From contig JASGKW010000010.1 in NCBI GenBank assembly GCA_049840515.1, forward strand, positions 1 to 18,128: 18,128 nucleotides of DNA. The letters are read 5' to 3'. The DNA is from Muricomes sp049840515. GTDB lineage: Bacteria; Bacillota; Clostridia; Lachnospirales; Lachnospiraceae. The position numbers and the translations under genes were made by a program. The number at the start of each line of letters is the position of its first letter. Within the stretch, counting starts at the first letter, position 1. Below are positions 1-8,011 of the stretch, in pieces. The notes beneath the pieces are model-generated. The model did no database searches and was not told where the DNA came from. It saw only the letters and a list, made by a program, of their open reading frames with translations.

Positions 1-37
1 GTATGTGGTTTTGAAGGTACATAATACCTTTTAGTAA

Positions 38-111
38 GGCCCAGTGGCTCAGTTGGTTAGAGCACCGCCCTGTCACGGCGGAGGTCGAGAGTTCGAGTCT
101 CTTCTGGGTCG
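38..111 (+). tRNA. tRNA-Asp (GTC)
   Basis: Full cloverleaf. The seven-base acceptor stem pairs 38-44 with 104-110 (one G-U), and the discriminator is G111. The anticodon loop ctGTCac reads GTC. The 3' CCA is not encoded. First member of a seven-tRNA array; the array may begin upstream of the window. Confidence 0.97.
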
Positions 112-117
112 TTTTGT

Positions 118-190
118 GGGATCTTAGCTCAGCTGGGAGAGCATCTGCCTTACAAGCAGAGGGTCATAGGTTCGAGCCCTATAGGTCCCA
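118..190 (+). tRNA. tRNA-Val (TAC)
   Basis: Acceptor stem 118-124 pairs with 183-189 and the discriminator is A190. The anticodon loop ctTACaa reads TAC. CCA is not encoded. The A after the anticodon (position 37) is the type of base methylated by the TrmN6 family, whose gene lies at 12623-13321. Confidence 0.97.
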
Positions 191-206
191 CTTAACAAAA
201 TAATAT

Positions 207-288
207 GGATGGGTTCCCGAGTGGCCAAAGGGGGCAGACTGTAAATCTGTTGGCGACGCCTTCGAAGGTTCGAATCCTTCTCCATCCA
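207..288 (+). tRNA. tRNA-Tyr (GTA)
   Basis: An 82-base class II tRNA with a long variable arm (about 251-265). Acceptor stem 207-213 pairs with 281-287. The anticodon loop ctGTAaa reads GTA. CCA is not encoded. Confidence 0.96.
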
Positions 289-309
289 TTTGCCGTAGGC
301 TTAGAATAT

Positions 310-382
310 GCCGATGTGGCTCAATTGGCAGAGCAGCTGATTTGTAATCAGCAGGTTATCGGTTCGAGTCCGATCATCGGCT
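310..382 (+). tRNA. tRNA-Thr (TGT)
   Basis: Acceptor stem 310-316 pairs with 375-381 and the discriminator is T382. The anticodon loop ttTGTaa reads TGT. CCA is not encoded. Confidence 0.96.
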
Positions 383-415
383 TTATCTTGAAAAAGATTT
401 AACAAAATTTAATAT

Positions 416-489
<74 letters not shown>

Positions 490-512
490 TTCAGACTTAT
501 TTTAAGTCTAAT

Positions 513-585
<73 letters not shown>

Positions 586-617
586 TTTTCCAGGCTAAAA
601 GTGACCTTATTTGATAA

Positions 618-690
618 GGGCGTGTAGCTCAGTTGGTAGAGCACTTGACTTTTAATCAAGTTGTCCGGAGTTCGAACCTCCGCACGCTCA
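618..690 (+). tRNA. tRNA-Lys (TTT)
   Basis: Acceptor stem 618-624 pairs with 683-689 (one G-U) and the discriminator is A690. The loop ctTTTaa reads TTT. CCA is not encoded. Last tRNA of the array; a tyrosine integrase remnant begins 138 bases downstream, so this tRNA is a candidate historical insertion target. Confidence 0.97.
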
Positions 691-700
691 TCTGTAGAAT

Positions 701-741
701 TACCGTAATTCCAGTGTTTTCAAGGGGTTGCGGTATTTTTT
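701..741 (+). terminator. intrinsic terminator of the tRNA array
   Basis: A 12-pair stem (701-712 with 724-735, including several G-U pairs) around an 11-base loop is followed at once by TTTTTT. It starts 10 bases after tRNA-Lys, as expected for the end of the tRNA transcript. A competing local palindrome (GAATTAC/GTAATTC) lies within 697-711. Confidence 0.75.
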
Positions 742-784
742 GATTTTTTAACTTTCTTTAAGTTTCATAACTTGCGGTGTTTAA

Positions 785-823
785 ATGTCCCAAACATGCC
801 CCAATGTCCCAAATGTGTCCCAT
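785..823 (+). repeat. short direct repeats next to integrase remnant
   Basis: Four near-identical units, ATGTCCC, ATGCCCC, ATGTCCC and GTGTCCC, start at 785, 796, 804 and 815, a spacing of 11, 8 and 11 bases. They lie between the tRNA array and the stop codon of the integrase remnant. Arrays of short direct repeats beside an integrase gene are typical of arm-type integrase binding sites; that role is inferred from position. Confidence 0.5.
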
Positions 824-827
824 AGCT

Positions 828-1070
828 TTAAAAATTGAAAGCATTGTCCACAGCCTGCACAGCGTCTTCTTTTTCCAGTATCATGTAATTGTATACATTT
901 AGTACGACATCTTCCGTATCTCTTATAAGCTGAGCAATCTTCTTAATGGAGATAGTCGGTATCTTGCCGCACAGATTAGAACGATAATTATGTCGGAATA
1001 CATGTACCGCCAGCCTTGAAATATGCTTGTCTGACGTAGCTTCTATGGCTGTAACTATTCTTTTGTCACA
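828..1070 (-). pseudogene. tyrosine recombinase (integrase), C-terminal remnant
   Basis: The minus-strand frame closing at a TAA (828-830) gives 80 residues resembling the C-terminal end of phage/ICE tyrosine integrases. The HxxR box reads HVFRHNY (about residues 23-29 of the fragment). It is followed by an IAQLIRDTEDVVLNVY segment where family members have the last catalytic stretch with the nucleophile tyrosine (VYNY), and then an acidic ILEKEDAVQAV tail. The N-terminal arm-binding and core-binding domains and the first catalytic arginine are missing. Upstream the frame meets a stop near 1100, inside the Abi remnant. No start codon or ribosome site fits. This is the dead end of an element once integrated near the tRNA-Lys gene. 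Confidence 0.75.
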
Positions 1071-1485
1071 TCTTACATACCTGTTTGTGGAGCATTCTCA
1101 ATTTATTATCCATCATGTTGAAATGTCTTGATATGCTTTGGCGTTTGGGCGGTAGCATTAAACTGTAAAATTTACTAATAGTACCTAATGTCAGAATATT
1201 ATTTAGAACCCATAGCGGGATATAGCCATGTTCTTTTAAATAGTGAGCGATGCTCGAGTCACAACTCCAACTAGCAGTTTGTCGGTGGATTTCAGCAATA
1301 AGGTTTGTGATTTTTGTTTCTGCATTGCGCAGCCTGATATTAAAGTTTGAATAAATCACATAGTTTTTATGATCATGTACTTCGGAAAAGTAGTATGAAA
1401 TAAGGCTTTTTATATGGGTTTCGACTTCTAATATGTATTCGGAAGAATATATTTTTGAGAACCCGGTCAAACTGATATAGGGCAT
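1066..1485 (-). pseudogene. Abi_2-family abortive-infection protein fragment
   Basis: The 139-residue frame matches the interior of Abi_2 (AbiD/AbiF-like) phage-exclusion proteins. It has a YILEVETHIKSLISYYFSE segment near residues 17-35 and the block YIPLWVLNNILTLGTISKFY near residues 88-107. Family proteins are usually about 300 residues. The N-terminal third is absent, with an in-frame stop just upstream of the ATG. The C-terminus stops at HKQVCKM, where the family has its conserved RNxCAH-type HEPN motif. It runs directly into the integrase remnant in another frame. No clear ribosome site precedes the ATG. I read it as an inactive deletion product of a mobile element; family assignment is from recognised motifs only. 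Confidence 0.65.
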
Positions 1486-1550
1486 TAATTTCGTTCAATG
1501 TAGTTTAAGGATATTATACAAAAACAGTATCTTTTCCAGATTCATTAGGC

Positions 1551-1618
1551 ATACTTATTGAAATTCTAATGTTCAATAAGGGATATCTTTCTTGAACTAC
1601 TCAACGTTCGAGAAGGTA
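1551..1618. repeat. two tandem palindromic repeat units
   Basis: Two neighbouring hairpins are visible. CTTATTGAA (1554-1562) pairs with TTCAATAAG (1572-1580). An 11-pair stem then joins 1587-1597 to 1606-1616, with two G-U pairs. Both resemble the perfect hairpin at 13311-13343, sharing an ATACTT-x-TTGAA left arm, a loop with CTAA or CTCAA, and a GTTC-x-A-x-AAG right arm. An outer GCATAC/GTATGC pair (1549-1554, 1616-1621) frames the couple. No T-tract follows. Confidence 0.6.
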
Positions 1619-1873
1619 TGCTTACTCCACAATCTATTAAAATATTAATTAATTGCTTAATGGTACTGAAAGTTTTTCTTCATAAATTTTTCCATGAAAA
1701 TAAAAGACTCTGGGCCCGAAGGACACGGAGTACGTTTCCAGATTATTATATGCACTAAAAAGGGATTTAAACACTGTTTATATTTATTCTTTAGTGACAC
1801 TAGTACTATCGTAGGTTCTCATAAGTGCCAAGAGAGCTGTTTAAATGAGAAATAGTTTAAGTTTTATGTTAAG

Positions 1874-1905
1874 CCGTCTGGTGTAGGCAGTACCGGGCGG
1901 TTTTT
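1874..1905 (+). terminator. stem-loop with T-tract
   Basis: Eight pairs (1874-1881 with 1893-1900, three of them G-U) around an 11-base loop, followed by TTTTT. No intact gene upstream on this strand would use it, so it is probably left over from deleted mobile DNA. On the minus strand it lies after the stop of the relic at 1940, but there it lacks a clean T-tract. Confidence 0.6.
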
Positions 1906-1939
1906 ATTTAATACCCTATGGAGTAACGCCAAAGTCTGC

Positions 1940-2175
1940 TTATTTTTGAATTTGCGTCGCAATTATCGACAACATATGTGGTCTCTTCATTAAAATACCC
2001 TTCATATCGTTGTCACCATTTATGATTTCGGCTCTTACTGCCCAGAGTACAGCGCCACGGGCAAAAACATCTCACCTTTCTTGTAAGCGTTTTTAGTGGA
2101 TGAGCTTTCAAAGCCATCCCAAACAATACCAAGAGTTTCAAATTTATAACCATCTGGCTTAGATGTCTGGAAGTT
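1940..2175 (-). pseudogene. frameshifted relic of an unidentified protein
   Basis: Two adjoining minus-strand frames look like real protein separated by a one-base shift near 2085. The first reads KPDGYKFETLGIVWDGFESS and runs on to KKGEM. The second continues as DVFARGAVLWAVRAEIINGD and ends at a TAA (1940-1942). The segments join smoothly as KKG-DVFARG. I do not recognise the family. No start codon or ribosome site is present, and an in-frame TAA closes the frame upstream of about 2175. It lies among other mobile-element debris. Confidence 0.4.
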
Positions 2176-2189
2176 TTATTTGTAAAAGA

Positions 2190-2224
2190 CTGAATTGCAT
2201 ACCGGGTTTAGTTTTGCAATTCAG
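2190..2224. repeat. 10-bp perfect inverted repeat
   Basis: CTGAATTGCA (2190-2199) and TGCAATTCAG (2215-2224) pair perfectly around a 15-base spacer, about 90 bases upstream of the fructose promoter. There is no T-tract on the plus strand. It may mark the edge of the degraded region or be a protein binding site; nothing decides between these. Confidence 0.5.
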
Positions 2225-2300
2225 GTGGAAATCATAAAACAATAATTCAGGTTAATTAATAACATTTGCACAAAAATAGTCAGACAAATTTGTGAATTAA

Positions 2301-2359
2301 TTTGATTGAAAATAATTGAATTTAAATGATATTCGATTTATAATTAGATTACAATCAAA
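2301..2359 (+). promoter_or_regulatory. operator-like inverted repeats flanking the fru promoter
   Basis: TTTGATTG (2301-2308) and its exact reverse complement CAATCAAA (2352-2359) bracket the -35 and -10 boxes, the second falling near the expected transcription start. A related ATAATTGAA follows the left half. DeoR-family sugar-phosphate repressors bind spaced repeats around their own operon promoter, and such a regulator is the last gene of this operon. Assigning these repeats to it is inference. Confidence 0.45.
2316..2344 (+). promoter_or_regulatory. sigma-70-type promoter of the fructose operon
   Basis: TTGAAT (2316-2321), a 17-base spacer and a perfect TATAAT (2339-2344) place the transcription start near 2351, leaving a leader of about 37 bases before the fruK start at 2388. 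Confidence 0.75.
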
Positions 2360-2387
2360 AACGGTCAAACATGAAAGGAGGAAATAC

Positions 2388-3305
2388 ATGGTCTACACGG
2401 TAACTTTTAACCCGTCTCTTGATTATGTGGTTGCAGTCGATGATTTTCGGCTGGGCATGACAAATCGCACCACATCGGAACAGTTATATCCGGGAGGGAA
2501 GGGAATTAATGTTTCTGTTATGCTGAAGTACTTGGGAGTAGAAAGTACAGCACTTGGCTTTATCGCCGGCTTTATCGGCGAAGAAATTCGGCGAAACGCA
2601 CAGGAAATCGGGGTGAATGCCAGTTTTATCTGGATTGACAAAGGGAACTCAAGGATCAATTTAAAGTTGCGCACAATTGAAGGGACAGAGATTAATGGGC
2701 GCGGGCCTTCTATTCCGGTTGGGAAGGTGCATGAGCTTCTGGAGAATTTGGAACAATTACAGGACGGGGATGTTCTGGTACTGGCCGGAAGTATACCTGC
2801 GACCATTCCAGACAGTATTTATCGTGATATTCTGAAGCGGGTGGCCAAGAAAGAGATTATGACAGTCGTAGATGCGACCGGGGATCTGCTGGTCAATGTA
2901 CTGGAGTACCATCCTTTTCTGATAAAGCCCAATCAGCATGAACTGGAGGAGATTTTTAAGGTTCAGATTACAGAAAGGGGGGAGATTGTGCATTATGCAA
3001 AGCAGCTGCAGGAGCGGGGAGCTAAGAATGTCCTGGTATCCATGGGAGGAAAAGGAGCCATCCTTGTTGCAGCTGACGGCGAGATATACGATGCAGCAGC
3101 ACCAAAGGGAAAACTGATTAACGGGGTTGGGGCAGGCGACTCTATGGTTGCTGGTTTCTTAAGCGGCTGGATGGCGGAACATAACTATCAGCACGCATTT
3201 CACATGGGAGTGGCAGCCGGAAGTGCAACTGCATTTTCAGAATATCTGGCAGAGAGGGACGAAGTAGAACGTGTTTATCATCAAATTATGAAGGAGGGCA
3301 TGTAA
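2388..3305 (+). CDS. fruK: 1-phosphofructokinase (PfkB family)
   Basis: Cytoplasmic sugar kinase phosphorylating fructose-1-phosphate to fructose-1,6-bisphosphate with ATP. The 305-residue protein has the PfkB/ribokinase N-terminal signature GGKGINVS at residues 36-43 and the C-terminal GVGAGDSMVAGF at 246-257, with D251 as the expected catalytic base. TFNPSLD at 6-12 is typical of FruK/LacC-type kinases. The ATG at 2388 is chosen because AAAGGAGG lies 7-8 bases before it; the frame is open further upstream, to 2316, but that would place the start inside the promoter. First gene of the fru operon. The stop TAA (3303-3305) abuts the fruA ATG at 3306, and the fruA ribosome site GGAGGG lies in the last fruK codons, indicating translational coupling. 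LacC-type tagatose-6-phosphate kinase is the alternative, made unlikely by the fructose PTS next door. Confidence 0.95.
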   Translation: MVYTVTFNPSLDYVVAVDDFRLGMTNRTTSEQLYPGGKGINVSVMLKYLGVESTALGFIAGFIGEEIRRNAQEIGVNASFIWIDKGNSRINLKLRTIEGTEINGRGPSIPVGKVHELLENLEQLQDGDVLVLAGSIPATIPDSIYRDILKRVAKKEIMTVVDATGDLLVNVLEYHPFLIKPNQHELEEIFKVQITERGEIVHYAKQLQERGAKNVLVSMGGKGAILVAADGEIYDAAAPKGKLINGVGAGDSMVAGFLSGWMAEHNYQHAFHMGVAAGSATAFSEYLAERDEVERVYHQIMKEGM

Positions 3306-5211
3306 ATGAGAATTACAGATTTACTGGACGAAAGAAGTATTGATCTGAATGGAGCGCCTCAAAGCAAGAAGGAGGCATTGGACCAGATGGTTGAACTGAT
3401 GGTTCGGTCGGGAAAGATTAATGATAAGGAGGCATACCGCGGGCTGGTATATGCCAGGGAAGAAGAGAGTACGACGGGAGTCGGCGAAGGCATTGCAATC
3501 CCCCACGGGAAAGGTGAGGCGGTGGACCGCCCTGGGCTGGCAGCAATGGTCGTGCCGGAAGGTGTAGATTTTGAATCACTGGATGGAGAGCCCGTAAGTC
3601 TGATCTTTTTAATTGCAGCGCCAAACACAAAAGATAATATTCACCTTGATGTATTAAGCAAATTATCCGTATTAATGATGGATGAGGAATTTACTGCGTC
3701 ACTGCGCCATGCAGGCTCGGCGGCGGAATTTTTAAAGATTATTGACGATGCAGATACAAAAGAGAATAAGGCGGATACGATGCCGGAAGTAAAAGAGGAG
3801 GGTCAGAAGAAGATACTGGGTGTCACCTCCTGCCCGACTGGTATAGCCCACACCTATATGGCGGCAGAAGCGATTGAAAAAGCAGCTAAAGCGAAAAACT
3901 GCTTTGTGAAAGTGGAAACACGTGGCTCCGGAGGAGCAAAGAATGTCCTGACGCAAGCCGAAATTGATGAGGCGGACTGTATTATAGTTGCGGCGGATGC
4001 ACAGGTTCCGATGGATCGATTCGATGGTAAAAGGTTAATTGAGGTACCAGTTTCGGAAGGGATAAGCAAGGCTGGTGCTCTGATTGAGAAGGCTTTGTCA
4101 GGTGAAGCTTCGATTTATAAGGCCGCTGGAAAAGACGGCAGTGCATCAGTTTCCCCGGCAAAGAGCGGCAGTATCGGACATCAGATTTATACCCAGCTGA
4201 TGAACGGGGTGTCACATATGCTTCCATTCGTGGTTGGCGGTGGTATTTTAATTGCTCTGTCCTTCCTGATTGATGGATTAAATATCGATATTAATTCTCT
4301 GTCCGCCGAGGCACGTGCAAATTTTGGCACGATTACACCGGTTGCAAAGCTGTTTAAAGACATCGGCGGAACAGCATTTGCTTTCATGTTTCCGGTATTG
4401 GCAGGATTTATCGCTATGGCAATCGGAGACCGCCCGGCTTTGGCACTGGGGTTTGTGGGAGGCATGATGGCTTCTCAGGGTAAATCCGGATTTCTGGGTG
4501 CTTTGGTTGTTGGATTTGCAGCAGGATACCTCATTCTTGCCTTGCGCAAATTATGTGAAAAGCTTCCCCAGGCAATCGAAAAGATTGCACCGGTTCTTAT
4601 CTATCCTGTATTGGGAATCCTGGGAATCGGGCTGCTTATGAGTTTTGTTGTTGAACCGATTATGGGCGGGATCAATACCGCATTAAATAATGGATTGACT
4701 GGAATGGGTGGATCTAGTAAACTGATATTAGGAGCTTTGCTCGGCGCTATGATGGCGATTGATATGGGTGGCCCATTCAATAAGCAGCTTATGTTTTTGG
4801 GACAGCATCTATTGCTTCAGGAAATTACGATGTGATGGCAGCAGTTATGGTCGGGGGTATGACTCCGCCCTGCGCAATTGCCCTGGCAACCTTATTATTT
4901 AAGAATAAGTTTAATAAGGAAGAACGGAGAATGGCCCAATGAATTTTATTATGGGGCTGGCATTTATTACTGAGGGGGCGATTCCCTATGCAGCATCCGA
5001 TCCGCTGCACGTTCTGCCGGCATGCTTGATTGGTTCCGGTGTGGCAGGAGGACTTTCTATGTTGTTTAAGTGTACGCTTATGGCACCTCACGGCGGAATA
5101 TTTGTTGTACCTGTTGTGGGGAATGCACTGATGTATCTGGTGGCGTTAGCAGTCGGAACTGTGGTGAGTGCAGTTCTTTTGGGTGTATTTAAGAAAAAGG
5201 TTGCAGAATAA
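3306..5211 (+). CDS. fruA: fructose PTS EIIABC transporter (two frameshifts)
   Basis: Membrane permease that imports fructose and phosphorylates it to fructose-1-phosphate. Domains in order: EIIA (about 1-145, phospho-His H67 in GIAIPHGKG), EIIB (about 168-265, phospho-Cys C176 in GVTSCPTGIAHT), and a hydrophobic EIIC from about 295 (GGGILIALSF, DMGGPFNK, LAFITEGAIPYAASDP). The frame breaks twice. After 4784 (AATAAG-CAGCTT) one base, probably G, is missing; the next frame continues AYVFGTASIASGNYDVM and then MVGGMTPPCAIALATLLF. At 4930-4931 one A is missing (AGA-ATGG), after which NGPMNFIMGLAFITEG follows. Restoring both bases gives about 635 residues, the normal family length. As written the product would end at 4835, before the last part of EIIC. 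Given similar indels elsewhere in the window, I favour sequence error over true inactivation. Confidence 0.92.
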
Positions 5212-5238
5212 AAATAAAAGGTAGAAAGGAAGAAAGTG

Positions 5239-5496
5239 ATGAAGGAATTTAAGTATGTGATAACAGATCCGGAAGGAATCCATGCACGCCCTGCCGGAAT
5301 GCTGGTGGCGGAAGCGAAGAAATTCAACAGCAGCATTAAGCTGGCAAAGGGTGAGAAAAGCGGAGACTGCAAGAAGATATTCGGATTGATGGGACTGGGA
5401 GTAAAAAGCGGTGAAGAGGTTTCATTTACCATTGAAGGTGATGATGAGGATGTTGCTTTTGATGTAATCCAGAAATTCATGAATGAGAACTTATAA
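5239..5496 (+). CDS. ptsH: HPr-family phosphocarrier protein
   Basis: An 85-residue phosphocarrier that passes phosphate from Enzyme I to EIIA domains, here presumably FruA. H15 sits in the canonical GIHARPAG box (residues 13-20). The ATG at 5239 is preferred over the GTG at 5236 because it puts the histidine at position 15 and the AAAGGA site 8-9 bases upstream. Position 46, where Gram-positive HPr has the Ser phosphorylated by HPr kinase, is lysine in CKKIFGLMGLG (44-54). This HPr therefore probably cannot form P-Ser-HPr and cannot act as the CcpA co-repressor. The gene follows fruA by 27 bases and precedes ptsI by 34, inside the fructose operon. Confidence 0.95.
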   Translation: MKEFKYVITDPEGIHARPAGMLVAEAKKFNSSIKLAKGEKSGDCKKIFGLMGLGVKSGEEVSFTIEGDDEDVAFDVIQKFMNENL

Positions 5497-5530
5497 TTAT
5501 TTGGCGTTGTGCTTTCTAAGGAGGGAAGCT

Positions 5531-7180
5531 ATGGAGAACTATCAGGGAAAAGCAGTTGTCAGTGGAGTTGCAATTGGAAAACTCTGTATATACCGAAAAG
5601 GCGAGCAGAAAGTGAAACGTGAAAAGATTACCGATACAGACCGTGAGGCAAAGCGTTATACAGAAGCGCGCGAACAAGCATCCCGGCAACTGGAGATGTT
5701 GTATGACAAAGCCCTTTTAGAAGTTGGTGAGGCTAATGCAGCAATTTTTCAGGTCCATCAGATGATGCTGAACGATGATGATTATAACGAGTCTGTGGAA
5801 AATATTATCCGGACCCAGAGTGTGAACGCCGAGTATGCGGTGGCAGCTACCAGTGATAACTTTTCCCAGATGTTCGCCGCAATGGATGATGCTTACATGA
5901 GAGAGAGAGCTGCTGATGTAAAAGACATATCGGAACGTGTTCTTTCTGTCCTGGGAGGACAGAAGAGCGGTGCGCCGGATATAAAGGAGCCGTCAATCAT
6001 TGTCGCCGACGATTTGGCACCGTCAGAGACGGTACAATTAGATAAAGACATGGTGCTGTCATTTGTTACAGCCAGGGGATCTGTCAATTCCCATACAGCG
6101 ATTCTGGCACGGACGATGGGAATTCCGGCACTGGTCGATACTGGCATTCCGGTGGAGCAGATGGTGAATGGCGAGATGGCGGTTGTTGACGGATTTCATG
6201 GAGTTGTGTATATCGATCCGGATGAAGAGACACTGGAAAAGATGAAGGCGCTTCAGGAGGAAGATAAGCAAAAAAAGGAACTTCTGCAACTACTTAAAAA
6301 TAAAGAAACAGTGACAATTGATGGAAAAAAAATCATGCTTTATGCAAATATCGGTGACATTAAAGACCTGGCTCTGGTGCGCCAAAATGATGCCGGGGGA
6401 ATTGGATTGTTCCGAAGCGAATTTATTTATTTGAATCATGACCAGTATCCTTCTGAGGAAGAACAGTTTCAGATTTATAAAACTGTGGCGGAAACAATGG
6501 CAGGTAAAAAAGTAATTATCCGCACACTGGATATAGGAGCAGATAAGCAATGTGACTACTTTGATCTTAAGCCGGAGGAAAATCCGGCTTTGGGATATCG
6601 TGCAATCCGCATCTGCCTTACCCGTCCGGAGCTGTTTAAAACCCAGTTGCGTGCGTTGTTTAGGGCAAGCAGCTACGGGAATCTGGCGATTATGTACCCG
6701 ATGATTACATCTGTTTGGGAAGTACAGAAAATTAAAGAAATTGCAGAGGAAGTAAAGGCGGAACTGAGTGAACAGGGAATTAGCTGCGGACAGCCGCAGC
6801 AGGGGATTATGATTGAGACACCTGCAGCAGTCATGATCAGCGAAGAGCTTGCAGAGCATGTTGATTTTTTCAGTATAGGAACCAATGACCTGACCCAGTA
6901 TACCCTGGCAATTGACCGTCAGAATCCACAGCTTGACGATTTTTACAATCCCCATCATCCGGCAGTACTTAAAATGATCAGGATGGTCATAGAAAATGCT
7001 CATAAAGCGGGCATATGGGCTGGAATATGCGGGGAGCTTGGGGCTGATCCGGAATTGACAAAGGAGTTTCTGGCCATGGGAATTGATGAACTATCTGTGT
7101 CGCCGGGAAGCGTTCTGCCCATTCGGAAGATTATTCTGGAGACTGATATCGAATTATATAAGCAGAAAAAGGAATCATGA
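5531..7180 (+). CDS. ptsI: PTS Enzyme I (phosphoenolpyruvate-protein phosphotransferase)
   Basis: Cytoplasmic enzyme that takes phosphate from phosphoenolpyruvate and hands it to HPr. The 549-residue protein is slightly shorter than the usual 570. The phospho-histidine is H188 in GSVNSHTAILARTMGIPAL. The PEP-binding barrel shows GLFRSEF (292-298), IIRTLDIGADK (329-339), FSIGTNDLTQYTLAIDR (447-463) and AGICGELGAD with C500. The start at 5531 follows AAGGAGG by 6-7 bases; an open frame extends back to 5483 but overlaps ptsH and has no such site. Having ptsI and ptsH in the sugar operon rather than a separate ptsHI locus suggests this fructose system is self-contained, or that general PTS proteins are fructose-inducible here. 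Confidence 0.96.
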   Translation: MENYQGKAVVSGVAIGKLCIYRKGEQKVKREKITDTDREAKRYTEAREQASRQLEMLYDKALLEVGEANAAIFQVHQMMLNDDDYNESVENIIRTQSVNAEYAVAATSDNFSQMFAAMDDAYMRERAADVKDISERVLSVLGGQKSGAPDIKEPSIIVADDLAPSETVQLDKDMVLSFVTARGSVNSHTAILARTMGIPALVDTGIPVEQMVNGEMAVVDGFHGVVYIDPDEETLEKMKALQEEDKQKKELLQLLKNKETVTIDGKKIMLYANIGDIKDLALVRQNDAGGIGLFRSEFIYLNHDQYPSEEEQFQIYKTVAETMAGKKVIIRTLDIGADKQCDYFDLKPEENPALGYRAIRICLTRPELFKTQLRALFRASSYGNLAIMYPMITSVWEVQKIKEIAEEVKAELSEQGISCGQPQQGIMIETPAAVMISEELAEHVDFFSIGTNDLTQYTLAIDRQNPQLDDFYNPHHPAVLKMIRMVIENAHKAGIWAGICGELGADPELTKEFLAMGIDELSVSPGSVLPIRKIILETDIELYKQKKES

Positions 7181-7192
7181 GGCGGAGGAGCT

Positions 7193-7939
7193 ATGCTGAC
7201 AGAAAAGCGTTATGGCATGATTTTAGATTTACTGGAGAAGAAAAGGACAATTACAGTGACGGAACTGACCGAACTGCTTCATGCCTCAGAATCGACGGTA
7301 CGGCGTGACCTGAATGCACTGGATCAGGCCGGGAAACTTGTAAAGGTATTTGGAGGAGCGGTTGCAGCAGATATGCCATTTCATCCGGAAGAACCATCGG
7401 TTGCTCAGAAGATGAAGTTGATGCAGGCGGAAAAGAAGCGTATCGCAGAATATGCGGCAAATCTGATTAAGCCGGATGATTTCATATATCTGGATGCAGG
7501 TACTACCACAGGTTTTATGATTGATTTTATTGTAGGGAAGAATGTGACAATTGTTACGAATGCGGTTGACCATGCCCGGCGGCTGGCAGCATCGGGAATG
7601 CGGGTGCTCCTGATTGGCGGGGAGCTGAAGGGAACGACGGAGGCAGTTGTTGGAAATCATGCCATATTAAGCCTTCAGGACTATCACTTCAGTAAAGGTT
7701 TTTTTGGAACAAATGGTTTAAGCAAAAAGGAGGGGCTGACAACTCCGGACTATAATGAGGCCACAGTGAAAAAAACTGCTGTGAATTCCTGCCGTGAACG
7801 TTATGTTCTGTGCGATTCAGCCAAGTTTGAGAGTATAAGTTCGGTGACCTTTGCTCCTGTAAATGCCGTGAAAATAATAACGGACAAAGTGCCTGCAGGA
7901 ACGTTTAGGGATGAGCGGAATATAATTGTTGTTCCTTAG
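7193..7939 (+). CDS. fruR: DeoR-family transcriptional regulator, probable fru repressor
   Basis: A 248-residue DNA-binding protein. The N-terminal winged helix-turn-helix has the DeoR signature, with TVTELTELLHASESTVRRDL at about 20-39 followed by a GKLVKVFGGAV wing. The C-terminal half is a DeoRC sugar-phosphate sensor domain: YLDAGTTTGFM, TNAVDHARRL, GGELKGTTEAVVGN, FFGTNGLSKKEGLTTPDYNE and the CDSAKF ending. GGAGG lies a few bases before the ATG, 12 bases after ptsI stops, so it is the last gene of the operon. It probably represses the operon and is relieved by fructose-1-phosphate, possibly at the repeats at 2301-2359. The fruR name rests on context. Confidence 0.88.
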   Translation: MLTEKRYGMILDLLEKKRTITVTELTELLHASESTVRRDLNALDQAGKLVKVFGGAVAADMPFHPEEPSVAQKMKLMQAEKKRIAEYAANLIKPDDFIYLDAGTTTGFMIDFIVGKNVTIVTNAVDHARRLAASGMRVLLIGGELKGTTEAVVGNHAILSLQDYHFSKGFFGTNGLSKKEGLTTPDYNEATVKKTAVNSCRERYVLCDSAKFESISSVTFAPVNAVKIITDKVPAGTFRDERNIIVVP

Positions 7940-7956
7940 AGAACTAAAATCTTTAT

Positions 7957-7985
7957 TTGACAGAACCATCCATTTTGTGTATAAT
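7957..7985 (+). promoter_or_regulatory. perfect-consensus sigma-70 promoter
   Basis: TTGACA (7957-7962), exactly 17 bases, TATAAT (7980-7985): every position of both boxes is consensus. It starts 17 bases after the fruR stop. The predicted RNA begins about 7990-7996 and meets the hairpin at 8012-8054 almost at once, so it either makes a very short RNA or is an attenuated promoter for the decarboxylase at 8225. Confidence 0.75.
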
Positions 7986-8011
7986 CCTGTCTTTGACATC
8001 TAAAACAATAA

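Noticed and set aside
785..823. CRISPR array
   Set aside because: The repeats are only about 7-10 bases and nearly contiguous, with no spacers.
618..2300. A duplicated tRNA-Lys 3' end as an attR site
   Set aside because: No second copy of the tRNA-Lys 3' sequence could be found by eye in this interval, so no att pair is claimed.
2316..2387. Upstream extension of fruK
   Set aside because: It would begin inside the -35 box; the ATG at 2388 with AGGAGG is the family start.
4836..5211. A separate small PTS IIC-like gene starting at 4939
   Set aside because: It is the in-frame end of fruA after two one-base losses and has no ribosome site.
6290..7003. A 237-codon minus-strand open frame inside ptsI
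   Set aside because: It is antisense to conserved ptsI motifs and its translation is Cys/His/Phe-rich and unlike a real protein.
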